NCBI RefSeq assembly: GCF_025602895.1
Contig: NW_026516240.1
Coordinates: 62,001 to 126,000 of the forward strand
Direction: 5' to 3'
Length of the DNA: 64,000 nucleotides
From: Polychytrium aggregatum
Lineage: Eukaryota; Chytridiomycota; Chytridiomycetes; Polychytriales
A program made the position numbers and the translations under genes. The notes below the pieces were generated by a model. That model searched no databases and was not told the origin of the DNA. It saw only the letters and a program-made list of their open reading frames with translations. Below, in pieces: positions 21,117 to 32,134 of the stretch; position 1 is the stretch's first letter, and every line of letters begins with the position of its first letter.

Positions 21117-23264
21117 TTACATACGCATGCCGGAGGAGATCGACAGCTCGGTCAAATCAAAAACGTCGGTCTGGTTGCCCATCATCATTTGATCTGGAAG
21201 GAAGCGCATCGTCAGCCGAGACAAATACAGAAACGGTACACCTACCCCCGTCGACAGTTACGGTTGTCAAGTCCAGCGGCAAAACTAGACAAGCGCCCTT
21301 ACCTGTTAGAAGCTCATTGATTTCTGCGTGCGTGCGATGGAAAGGAAGCAGAGACCCAGGTTAGCCAAGGAGCCGATCCAGCCTTGTTCCCTGCGGCCAC
21401 TGCTCATCCGAACCAAGTGTCCGTTATGGAAGGAAGGTGACAGGGCTGGCCGTTTTATGTCATGTGCGAGTGAGGTGACCCCATACCTGATATGATATTG
21501 TTAAGGGTCTTCGCGGCAGGATGAATGCAGTATGGACACGGTAAGTGACAACGCCTGTCCGATCGATGGGCGGCGGCTGGGACGAGTGCGAATGCAAGCC
21601 ACTCGCTCGCCCTGGCCGCTTGAGGATGCGGTGCCCGTTACCTTCAAGGTGATCTGAACAGTGATATGAGTCGGGAGCGACGAGTACTCGGACTGCGTCA
21701 CCGACGGCATGTTTGAAAAGAGCGAGTCGGACTTGCGGCTATCGCGGGCCGACTTGGGTGTGTCGTTCAGCGTCGTCTTGACGGGCGAGAGATCGAGTCT
21801 AGATTCCAATCATGAACGATTGCAGGGCGGCGGAATGGTGGTGAGGGACTGGCTCTCTTGGGCTGCTGGACAGCGGGCTGTCTTGCACTGAGTACTCACG
21901 AGAGGGCATTGGAGTGCCGGGCATTCGGGTTGGAGCCAAGATCTGCAGCGATTGCACACGATGGCGGAGAGAACCACCAGGCAACCAGTGTCCATTCGCG
22001 TTGAGGGTTGCATTCAAGCGTTTCGAGCAATATGATGCGTGTGAGACCGAATACAATCAACTCGGAGCATTGGGCATTTCTGCTTCAGGGCTCTCTGAAC
22101 AGCAAAGGTGTTTTGTGGTGGATACGCACCCCCTTGGTTCTGCTCTTCTTCGAGCAGCGCCATGGCCAGGCTCGAGATGCCCAGACTCTCCATAGTTGGA
22201 CTCGGCGGCTCGTCGTGGACATGTACACCGCCATGGGCGGGCGGCGACTGGATCAGGGTCGACTGCAGCCGTCGCAGCGACGCTATATCGGGAGACGATG
22301 TCGAAAACTCCGAGGGAGCCTTGGAGGGCGTGCCGAGCGAGAGCCGGCTCATGAGTTCCTTGGGCGGGGTCAGGGTCGCCAGGCTCTCCTGGGCATCGTG
22401 GAATTGGTCGTCGATCGACTCTAGACTCATGTCACAGTCGCCATCGTCCGGGAGGCTCGACTTCGCTGCCGGTGCCGGTGCCGGTGCAGAGTTGGCGGGC
22501 GGGCTTACTGGAGAAGAGCAAGATCGAGGTCAGAGAGCCTGTTTGGCGCGGGGATTGGCGGGTCGGTGTCGTCGGTGAGCTGCAACTGGCGAGCGACTTG
22601 ACCAAGCCAGGCCGCACTCACTCGGTGTGTAGCCGTATTTTTGCAGATACGACTCGAGCTCGGCGATCTTGCTCTTCATCTGCGAGCAACAACGACGGGC
22701 ACAGATCGAATCGGGTCAGGGCAAGATCGGCAACAGTTCGTCGCCAGGAGGTTGGAGGGACCAGAGAGCCCAGAGCAAATGTCAGTAACAGCAGCAGCGA
22801 ACACAGCATCCCATCCCGCTGACCCACAGCGGCTCCGCCTGATACCGAGGAAGTAGCTGTGCGACTCAGGTAGGCGAGAACGACGGCTTGCCAGTTGGGT
22901 CTGCTCTCCGTACTGCTGGAGCATCTGCTGGGCTTGGACTCCGCTGGTGATGTCGCCCAGATCCTCGCGGACGGCTGCTCCGAAGGCCAGGCCTTTGTCA
23001 AGAAAGCGCTGCTGGAGCGCCAAGTCGGTCGGGGGCGCAGGCCGGGCCAGGACGTCCCTGGCACCAACGGGTTCGGTACGGCCAAAAATAAACAAGACAG
23101 TAAGCGGGATGCATGGCGTGACCCAGGATCGGGATGGATCTGACTCAGGATCGGGATGGATCCAACACAGCGCTTTGGGCTTACACCAGATCGCGGATGT
23201 CGGTCTCGATCTGGCGGGTGACGGTGCGCAGGATGTCGAAGGAGCCGGGTGCTCGGGCAGCCAT
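21117..23264 (-). CDS. SKA3: Putative Ska3 (spindle- and kinetochore-associated complex subunit)
   Basis: Nine exons keep phase and give 314 residues: 23185..23264, 22892..23057, 22622..22679, 22130..22507, 21900..21942, 21642..21798, 21487..21508, 21303..21323, 21117..21193. The N-terminal half is helical and ends in LESYLQKYGYTP, matching the FQKYGYSP signature that ends the Ska3 coiled-coil region. A disordered middle follows, with Ser/Thr-Pro sites and a MESLGISSLAMALL segment like the LGIS box of Ska3. The C-terminus has EYSSLPTHITVQITL then TLNNIISEINELL, a helix pattern seen in Ska3 tails. Ska3 with Ska1/Ska2 couples kinetochores to depolymerising microtubules. Two exons are only 22 and 21 nt. 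The exon 2 donor is read as GC (GC..AG intron) to keep phase. Identification is by motif memory, not a search. Confidence 0.6.
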
Positions 23265-23771
23265 GGCGGATGGGGGGTGGATCGGTCGGTGCCGGTGGAG
23301 GGCAGATGGAGGGCAGATGGAGGGCAGATGGATGCAGAGGACGATGAACGCAATGGATGATGGAAATCAGAGCAAATCAGTGTGTGTGTGCTGGCCAATG
23401 GCGAGCGCGGATGCTGTGGCGGTGCGGCCGCTGTGGTGACGTGTTCGGTGGATGTTTGCTCGACCTGTCGTTCGACTTGCCGATCTGTTGGCTGGTTGGC
23501 TTTCGTCTGCTGCGTCCATCTGCCGGGGCTCCACCACATCCATCAACTGCACCACATCCATCAACTGCACCACATCCATCAACTGCACCACATCCATCAA
23601 CTCCACCACATCCATCAGCTGCACCAGCTGCATCGGCTCCGTCAAGGCCATCCTACACTGTAGGCGCCATTGTCTGCATCTGCCTGCCTGCCTGCCTGCC
23701 TGCCTCCAGATCGCCGTCGGCCTGCCCCTGCTCATCTTGCCTCGCCCTCGCTCCCGTCAATCAGCTCAACA
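23265..23771. other. Divergent promoter spacer, SKA3 / STK16-like kinase
   Basis: About 500 bases shared by two 5' ends. Includes three AGATGGAGGGC units (23303-23335), an 18-bp minisatellite and a short (TGCC)n run at about 23682-23705. No TATA box seen. Confidence 0.6.
23530..23635. repeat. 18-bp minisatellite, about five copies
   Basis: Unit close to CCATCAACTGCACCACAT, head to tail. Being a multiple of three, it leaves frames open and produces spurious His/Gln- or Met/Val-rich readings. Confidence 0.9.
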
Positions 23772-25592
23772 ATGCCTGCGTCGTTCCAGTCTCTTGATAT
23801 CAACGACTCGCCCCGCCAGGCCGACCGCTCCTCGCTGCTCGGCTGTGTCTTTGTGGCCATGGCCCGTCTCCTCGAGTTGGTCTACGATCTGTTTGCTGGC
23901 CTGGTGTCGAGCATCAAGGGATGCTTCCGACCCGGCACCACATCCGTCAACGGAAGAACCTACAAGACCATCAGGCCCCTCGGCGAAGGAGGTACCCACA
24001 CCCGGCCTTTGCTGCAATCCGGACTTGTCTGTGCAGAATCAGCCTCGATGCTTCTCCACCAGCCAGTGTCCCCCTCCCCGGCACGCAAATCGCTCATCGA
24101 GAACAGACCAGGCCCTTAGCTCGATTGTTAACAAGCCTGATGCGTCGTCTCTTTAGGGTTCTCGTATGTGTATCTGGTTCAAGAAACAGCCCCTCGCCGG
24201 TCCCTCTTTGCTCTCAAGAAGGTGCGCCTCCAACTGCCCGAGCACGAAGACCGCTTTCAGAAAGAAATCGAAGCCCACAAGTCCGTGGACTCGCCGCATG
24301 TCCTCAAGCTGGTCGACTACGAAATCGTCCGCGACTCAAAAGGCACCGAGGGATTGCTGCTTCTGCCGTACCATCACCTCGGAACGGTAAGCGGCTCCTA
24401 CATGTTGTCCGCAGGCTGGCCAGGAGGCGGGCTGCTCAGCGATCCAAGCAGAATGGAGCCTGAGCGGCTACCAGCGAGCCAGACCGGAACTGGTCACATC
24501 GGCTGCGACTATGCTCATCTGCTGTCGGCTCTGCTATCGGCTCTGGCGGCCATACAGGTCCAGGATTTGATCGACAACACTCCACCGCGCGACTTTATCC
24601 CCATGCCCAAGATCATCAAGTTTGCCATCGGGATCGCCAAGGGTCTGCAAGCCTTCCAGTGAGTAGAATGAGGCAGTCTCTTCAGTGGCGCTGCTACTGT
24701 TGGCCATTGATCATTAGCTATTGGCTGCTGCGATCGCATCTGGGTGTATACCATTCCAGCGGCACGGATATGGTCTCCTCCTGGCTCAGGTTGTCCGTCT
24801 GATGCGCTGCTTTCTGACTGCTGCAGCACCCATAACCCTCCCCTGGCGTATCGTGATCTGAAGGTGCGTATCCATTATCGTCTCGCTCTGTTGGCAGCAT
24901 CGCCTCGCAGCTGCATCGAGGGCACCCACGTTTCTGGCGATATAGCAACGGCGACATGTTGACGACTCTAACCATTACCTCCGCCCTGACGCTGCCGTGG
25001 CCGTTGTTCGACTGCCCCAGCCGGCCAACGTTCTCATCGGCGAGGAGGACCTCGTCGTGCTGACAGATCTCGGGTCGGTGGCCGAGGCTCGGGTGAGAAT
25101 CACGAATCGCAGAGATGCCACCGTGCTTCAGGAGCACTGCGCCGAGACCGTCACAGCGACCTATCGGGCACCCGAGCTGTTTGACCCGCCCACGGGAAGC
25201 CTTGTCGACGAACGAAGCGATGTCTGGGCGCTGGGATGCACACTCTACGCTATGGCGTACAAATCGCCTCCATGTAAGAACAACCGCTGGAATAGCTTGG
25301 GCGCTGGTTGGCACCCATCAGCACCCTCTGCATGTGGATCTTGCTCTCCAGGATCATCCAGAACACTGACACTGTCCCTTTGATGCCATTAGTCGACGGC
25401 ACCCTCACGGCCGTTGTCAACAGTCGCGTGCGCTTCCCACTCGGGAGCGATCCTTACGGCCAGCCTTTCCGCAATCTGATCGAGTCGATGTTGGTGACAA
25501 GTCCTGCCTCGCGGCCAACCATCGACGTTATCCTGTCCAAGTGCGAAGCCCTCCAGTCGGCCCTTGGATTGGCGAGCGATTCAGATGTGTAG
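23772..25592 (+). CDS. STK16/Env7-family serine/threonine kinase
   Basis: Six exons (23772..23991, 24157..24386, 24558..24658, 24827..24863, 25021..25273, 25393..25592) give 346 residues. The kinase domain begins with RPLGEGGFSYVYLV; Lys94 in FALKK is the ATP-binding lysine, Asp194 in YRDLKPANVL the catalytic base and Asp212 in DLGS the metal ligand. DLGS instead of DFG is characteristic of the STK16 branch of the NAK family, as are GFSYVYLV and a CAETVTATYRAPELF activation segment. The HRD histidine is replaced by Tyr. The short N-terminus holds hydrophobic stretches with Cys (LLGCVF, IKGCF) that could be acylated; STK16 and yeast Env7 are lipid-anchored at Golgi or vacuole and affect membrane traffic. 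Close to the usual length of about 305-365 residues. Confidence 0.9.
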
Positions 25593-26077
25593 AGTCTGTC
25601 GATGGTGCCTGATGCCCAGAACGGAACGGACGATGTCGTTCCGATGTGTGCCGACAATGTTCTGGCTCTCGGCGGGCCTGGCTCTGGGAATAGAGATGGT
25701 ATCGGCATGAGTTAACCGACGCCGTCGCTCGTGCGTTTCTATGGCTTTGCCCGGCGCTAGTGTGCTGGCTGTGCTTGCTGGGCTGTCTGTGCTGGAGATG
25801 ATCGCAGTGCGGGTGCCGATCTGGAAGTCGATCTGTGGTGCCGATGAGGAGCCAATCTGGGTGCCGATGAGGAGCCAAGCTCTCTCGGATGCACTGCGGG
25901 CACCGCTGTCGCTGCAAGATCGGCCCAGCCCACACCCAATCGAGCATCCTCGGTTGATCGACGCTGCAAGCCCAATGTGCAGGCCTCGATCGAAGCTGGG
26001 TCCGGGGAAAGGCCTGGGCTGTGGATGAACGGGCGTGCGTATGCGTGTTGATACACAGGCTCGCAGAGCACATCGAG
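25593..26077. other. Convergent spacer, STK16-like kinase / PYM
   Basis: About 485 bases between 3' ends. Contains two copies of a 22-bp sequence around GTGCCGATGAGGAGCCAA (25837-25880). Nothing else recognised. Confidence 0.55.
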
Positions 26078-26689
26078 CTACAGGCTGATGGCCTGCAGCC
26101 GCTCCTGGATATCGGCCAGTTCCGACTCGAGCTCACTCTTCTTGGAGATCTTTTCCTTCTGGTCGTTGTCAAGCTCGGCGCCGTTGGTTGCCTTCTGCTC
26201 CAGCTCCTCGATCTGTCGCAGCTTCTTCTTGATGGCCTTGGATCGCTTCTCGAAATCGGTAGTCTGTGCCTGGCTCTCGGCCACAGCAGGTTGCGCTGGC
26301 TGGGTCTCGGCCGGCTCCGAGTTCTCCTGGGTGTCGGCATCGTCGCTCTGTCGTTGCTGCCGTTGCTCTTGCTGCTCTTGTTGTTGCTGCTTCTCGAGTC
26401 GCTTCTTCTCGTTCCGCCGGGCGTTCTTTCCCTTCTTATCGGCATCGACCTGGTCGGCTTGCTGCTGCTGTCCCATGCCGACGACATAGCCCGCCGGAAG
26501 CTTGATGGCCTCTGCACGAGGGTTGGTGTATCGCTTGACATCCTCCTGTGGAATGAAGCCTGGGCGGATCTTGCGCTCGGGACGGATGCTGCCGTCCGCA
26601 CGACGGGAGGCCGGGATCACCCGCTCGTTTTCGGGTCCGCGGGTGACGATGCCGGAGGCGGTTTGGCTGGACGGTGGTCGGCGAGACAT
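26078..26689 (-). CDS. PYM1: PYM, partner of Y14-Mago
   Basis: Intronless 203-residue protein. The N-terminus carries the PYM signature GIVTRGPENERVIPASRR followed by DGSIRPERKIRPGF, the segment that binds the Mago-Y14 heterodimer. PYM removes exon-junction complexes from spliced mRNA in the cytoplasm and links them to ribosomes. The rest is a charged coiled coil with a long Gln/Glu/Arg-rich stretch (about residues 85-115) and a C-terminal helix, as in PYM from other eukaryotes. I chose the ATG giving MSRRPPSS; an in-frame start 41 codons upstream would add a non-conserved extension. Presence of PYM fits this intron-dense genome, which must use exon-junction complexes. Confidence 0.9.
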   Translation of the reverse strand: MSRRPPSSQTASGIVTRGPENERVIPASRRADGSIRPERKIRPGFIPQEDVKRYTNPRAEAIKLPAGYVVGMGQQQQADQVDADKKGKNARRNEKKRLEKQQQQEQQEQRQQRQSDDADTQENSEPAETQPAQPAVAESQAQTTDFEKRSKAIKKKLRQIEELEQKATNGAELDNDQKEKISKKSELESELADIQERLQAISL

Positions 26690-27396
26690 GGCCGGACGTG
26701 GGGCGAGGAGTTTGCTGCAAGACAGAGGCAGACGGCCGCGGTCTGGGCGTGATGGGCAAAATGCAAACGTGGCTGTCCTTTGCAAGGCCGCTGCGCATGG
26801 TGTCGGCGACACCCGTGAGAAAGCAGGTCTGCTGTCTCCTGTGGCCGCACTGCACGAGCACCCGATCCGCTGCAGCGCAACTGTGAATGCTGCACATCAG
26901 CGAATGCTGCACACCAGCGAGATACAGCGATTCGTAGAACGTGTGTCGGCGCCGGGTGCAGGTGCAGTTCTGCGTCGACCCGTCCGATCCCGAGGGCGGC
27001 CGAGCATCCAGAGTGGGGCTGCTCGGCCGCGCCGATGGCCCTGGTCGAGCCCAGACTCTCCCTGTCGATAGCGACCGCTCTGGCGGTGTATTCTGGCCGC
27101 GAGCGGGCTCTGGCGGCAACGGGACCGGCCGGCTCGATCGACGGTGCAGCGCCGGTGGGCGAGTCGGCCGAGGGCAGCGGGCGTGCGGGCGAGCCGGCGA
27201 AAGGGTGGGGTCGAGTATCGCCGGCCGCTCCTCAAAAGATCGCTCGGCCGTCTCCTGCCTCCTCCGGCGACCTTTCACCCCCGGTCCACCCCTCATCTGC
27301 GCACCCACCGCCGATCGGCCTCCCCGCGGCCCGTCCTGCACCGACAGACCTCTGCCCACTGGCCACGCCTTTCCGTCTCTGCCACCGCCCGTCTTC
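26690..27396. other. Divergent promoter spacer, PYM / palmitoyltransferase
   Basis: About 700 bases, very GC-rich, with open frames in several registers but no family signature. Expected to contain both promoters. No TATA box or tandem repeat recognised. Confidence 0.5.
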
Positions 27397-30300
27397 ATGC
27401 TTTCGTTCGCCGACGCCGTGACGACCATGTCATCGAGTCGAGCCGCCGATGAGGACGATATACCGCTGCTGGACTTTGTCGAGAACTCCCAGGCCGAGCC
27501 CGACAAGGACGCCCTGCTCGGGACTCCCAAGGATGCTCCGAAGGATGTCATGGACGAGCCCGATTCGGCCTGTGTGATCCAGGACCAGCCGATCGTAAAC
27601 CAGGGGTTTCTCGATGGTGTGTCCTCGTCCGCTGGCTCGCCCGCCTCCCTCTCGCCGTCCCTGTTCCGAATTGCATCGCTGTGTCGCCTGCCTCATGCTC
27701 TCAACGGCATCCGCTTGGCTGCGTCGATACCGACTGTATCGGCGCTGCCATGCAGCAAACCAGCACACATTTATGCCACCCACTTGCACGAAAGCTCAAT
27801 TCGCTCCCAGACGACCACTTTCGCTCGTGCATGTCCGGGCGATCGCTACTAACCCATTCCCCTCGATCCGGCTCAATCCCTAGACTATTTCGAAAGCGTC
27901 AAACGCGGCTTCATCGACCGAGTGCATTACTATGTTGCGAATGGGATTGTTCAGCCCACGATGTGTGATAAGGACGGCTGCACTGCCTTGCACTGGGCTG
28001 CGTTGGTACGCCTCTCCCTCGCTCTCCCTGTCGCTTTGCGTCCTGCAGCCATGCACCAGGCACAACAGCCGACGAGCCTGTGTGCGCCGGCCGTGCTCAT
28101 CATGGGGCTTGGGTTCGACCGACATTTTTCTTTTCTTTCCGTGGACCTGGTTTTTTGAGTCGATTGCCTCGATTCCGATATTGGCTCCTGGATATCGACC
28201 ACATGGCTCCTCGCTGCCATGGATGCTCATTCGCTGTGATCCCTTGCCTCCGCTTCTTCCTTGGCTTTAGGAAAACAACATCCAGATGGCTCAGTATCTG
28301 ATTGATCGGGGCGCAAACGTCAATGCCCTTGGCGGTAGGCGTCGATAGGGAGAGCAACCAGATTGGCCGTTCGAGCAGACCTGCCAAATCGCCCTATGAT
28401 CCTGTCGCCTAACTCTGATACAACTGCCGGACTTGCTCGCCATATCCCGTTCGTCTCACACAGGACACTACCAGTCGGGGCCCATGCATTGGGCGGCAAA
28501 GTAAGCAACCCGTCGCAGAGCGCTCCTGCACTTGACAACCAGACCCGAGAGCCGGTGCTCTTCTGTCGTGGTGCTGCACGGCGCTTCCCCTCGCTTCCCT
28601 GGCCTTTATTTGATTCGTGCACACCGTATTGATGTGTTTGACCCCTCCGGCTTCTTTGGTGCTCCAGCTCGGGCCATTTGGAGATGGTTGCCCTTCTCCA
28701 CAAGCGCGGTGCCGATCCCAACATTCAAGATACGCAGGGCTACAACTGCCTTCATATTGCTGTGCAGGCCGACAAAGCCATGGTCGTGCTCTTCCTGCTC
28801 TCGACGGGCATCGACGTCAACTGCCCAGACGCGGGCGGACACACGCCACTGATGTGGGCAACCTACCGGAACACATCGATGGACTGCATCTCCGTACTCA
28901 TCGCCTGGGGTGCTGAGCTCAACATGCAGGACGATCAAGGACACACGGCATTGCACTGGGCGGTAGGTACTGGTGCCTGTTTGTCCGCTGTCCGCTCGCA
29001 GCACTGTGTTGTTGAGGACGTGGCGAGTACTGCCAATGTTGGATTGCGGACACGACCGCAAGCGAGACATCGCCCATCGACTACTTTCGTCGTTTTTCAA
29101 GGCGCTAATCTTCGAATCGGGTGTCTTGGTCGCGACTGAAGGTCATCACGAGCCAGCCCGAGTACTTTGAGAGGCTTATCAAAGCAGGGGCCCACATCGA
29201 TGTCGTCGACAGCCAGGGCAGGACACCAGCGAGCTGGTGTGTGGAGCGCGGCACCTCGAAGCTCTTTGAACAAGCCGTCAAGTACCGCTCAACCAACGTC
29301 CATCTGCCGGTCAACCAGAGCCGCGTACGTGTCTGCACCGCCGGTGATTTCTTTGAGCGGTGGGCTCCGCACTCGGAGCGCAGGGATATCTGGACTGGCA
29401 GCCATGGCAGCAACTTGGTGATACGTTCTGGGGCCGCGATACCGATTGCCCTCACGCTTTTGCATGACGCCCGCCCTTCGTGCTCATCTCCGATTCACGC
29501 ATCCATAGATCACGGCAAATCGAGTCCTCTACACGCTGCCCTACCTGCTGATCCCCATGGTGGTCCTGGCCTATTCAATGGCTCCGTTCTACTATTCCAT
29601 ACCCGCGATCCTGGTCGCCTCTGCGGCTGTCCACAAGTTTTTGGTCGCCGATATATTGATGATCCGCGGCTCGAGGCTGTCCTTGACGCCTGTGACAACG
29701 GCCATCCCGCAGGCAACAATGTTCTTTATGCTTTGTACATGGATCCGCGTGTCACGATGTAAGTTTCAGGGCGATGCCAATGGCCACGGCGATAGCAAGC
29801 GCGGTGGTAATGGCGATGAGTAGTCCTTGGCTCGAGGGCAACTGAAGAGGCACTCGCGAAATCTGCGATTGGCAACGAAGCCCCCCCCCCACTGAGCTCT
29901 CGACCACGACCAGCTACTGACTGCGACCTTTATCTTCTCATTTGATGCAACTGCTGCCACCGCACACTCGCCACGCCCGCTGCGTTCGCCGCGCCTACTT
30001 GTCCGCACTGCCTCTCCAACAGATATTGCGTTTCTCTATGTTCACCATGTCATTTTCTTGGTGTGCTTTGTCGTCACGTCCTGGAGCTTCTACAAGTCCA
30101 TCTACAGCGACCCCGGGTACATTCGCCAGATCACCTCGGACCAGGATAAGAAGGATCTTGTGCTACAACTGGTTTCCGAAGGACGTCTGAACAGCCGAAC
30201 GTTCTGCATCACTTGCTCGGTAGGTGGTACCACGAGGCCTAGATATCAGGCACCAGGCCTGGGCGCCTGGGTCTCGGGATTGAGTGGTATGCTCATGTGA

Positions 30301-31165
30301 GCACGCGAGCATCAAAATAACCTCAAACATACAACTGTCGCCACAGAACATCAAGCCGCTGAGGAGCAAGCACTGCAAGTTCTGCAATCGATGCGTCGCC
30401 AGATTCGACCAGTATGTGTTTGACCCGCCAGTTGTGTTTGCTTGGCCGACAGCATGCAGGCTTGGTGCATATTCTTCCTCGATCCATGTGCGAGGTCGGG
30501 CCAAAGTCAGGCGATTCCGATTCTGATGGAAATTGCATCGCTCTTCTCCTCGCCTTTGCCCTCAAGCCACTGCCCATGGACGTACAACTGCATTGGCCAT
30601 CTGAACCACCGGTACTTTGTTGTCTTCACGGCCGCCCTTCCAATTGGAGCAATCACGTTTGCTTCTATGATGTTTTCGTGTAAGTGGGCAGCGGTGTATG
30701 CTGCTTGAGTCGGCTGCCGCTGAAGATGACGTCCCGCAACATCAACAAGTCGCTGTAGTCCGTCCGGCTCATCGCTCTTGCTCCCGCATCCACTCGACGT
30801 ACCCAGACCTCAATCTTTACTACAAGCCCACACCCGATGGACCTGCGAGCTGTCTCAACCTCTTTGGATCCGATCTATGCGGCTACTTTAGCTATGACCC
30901 GTGGGCTTTGCTCCTGGCACAATGGGCGATCCTCAACAGCCTGTGGGTCGCCCTTCTTTTTGTTTCGCAGATGGTCCAGATCGCCCACGGCCGAACCTCG
31001 AACGAGGCACAGAACTACCACCGCTTTTCGTACATGGTCCATCCCGGCGACATGGATTTGCCGGCGTATCGTCGCAGGCCCTTCAATCCCTTCGACATGG
31101 GATTATCACGCAACTGCATGGAGTTCTGGACAGGGACCGGGCCTCTGGCAGATATCAGCTGGTAA
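27397..31165 (+). CDS. AKR1: Akr1/HIP14-type palmitoyltransferase (ankyrin repeats + DHHC)
   Basis: Eleven exons keep phase and give 650 residues: 27397..27616, 27884..28005, 28271..28334, 28464..28500, 28668..28962, 29142..29324, 29509..29758, 30023..30219, 30347..30411, 30567..30679, 30759..31165. An acidic N-terminus precedes about six ankyrin repeats (GCTALHWAA, GANVNALGG, GADPNIQDTQGYNCLHIA and others), then two hydrophobic membrane blocks. The Cys-rich catalytic domain has KPLRSKHCKFCNRCVARF, and the D-H-H-C motif at 477-480 is assembled across the exon 9/10 junction. Two further membrane segments and a tail with RPFNPFDMG follow. The enzyme transfers palmitate to cytosolic Cys; yeast Akr1 acylates Yck2 and works at the Golgi. 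Yeast has DHYC; this one has DHHC, like animal HIP14, and is close to HIP14 length. An in-frame ATG at 27427 is an alternative start. Confidence 0.92.
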
Positions 31166-32134
31166 GGACGCAAGCATCCTTTGGCGAGGCATGCTGTCGC
31201 GCACAATGGTCAAAGTCGTCCACTCCTCCCTGCGTTGCGCAATCGATGCATCGTTCGCGCTCACTGATGTACGCCTCGGTCCTTTTCAACTCAGGTTCGA
31301 CATTCAGAGTGTCCCGCAGCACCTGCAAAAATCCAGCCCAGTGTGAACGGGGGAGAACATTCAAATCGCACCGCATCACAGGTCGTCGTTGAGGCGCGGA
31401 TGTGTTGTGTCGACTGTCGCTTTCCCTCGTCTCTCTATTCGCTTGCTTGGCTCAAGCGGCCATCCGCCCCTCCCCCTCCTCTGTTTCCTGCCATCGTTTG
31501 CAGTTTCTCTATCTCTATCTTGATCTTGATCCTGCCGTTGTTGTCGCCTTTCCATGCCTCCATTATCCCCCCCTCCTTTGCCTCAAAAATATGGGAAAAA
31601 AGTGGATCCTCCTCCCCGCTCTAATTACGGCTTGTTGACTCGCCCGCTCCACCTGTTTCTGCTTCGCCCCGGACCCATCGGTGCCGCCCTTTTGTTACGA
31701 CGGATCGCATCTCTCTGTTGCATTCGCAGTCAGCTCGGGCGCTCGGAGTGCTTCTTTGATCGTCTTCAGTTTCTAGAATTGTACCCGACTTGCAGCCCTT
31801 CCTCTCACTTTCTTGCAGGGAAGGGGGAGGGCCAAGAGAAAAGTACTTTGCCGCTGTTTTTGACTTTGCTGGATGACTTTTGCCGCCGCTTGCGGTTGAC
31901 CGGCTTCTGGCTCGTCGTCTTTATCCTTGCCATGCTTCAATAACCCACTCGAATCGTATCCCGGCTCAGCACCAGCGCGGCGGATGGCGATTGTGGAGGA
32001 TGGATGCGTGTGTATTGCCACTCAGAGAGAGCAACAATCAAAGGCATATCGGGGTGCCCCCGTTTTCGTTCCGTGGGTGCAACATGATTCTGGGCTGGAC
32101 AACCCATTCTGCCCTCCAGTCGCTGACATGCAAT
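31166..32134. other. Convergent spacer without recognised gene
   Basis: About 970 bases between two 3' ends. Pyrimidine-rich on the plus strand, with short TCTATCT/TTGATC runs near 31507-31532. Open frames up to 129 codons lack motifs. I see no RNA gene. Confidence 0.5.

Noticed and set aside
26690-26812. Upstream in-frame start for PYM
   Set aside because: The conserved PYM N-terminus follows directly after MSRRPPSS; the extra 41 residues are Cys/Arg-rich and unlike the family.
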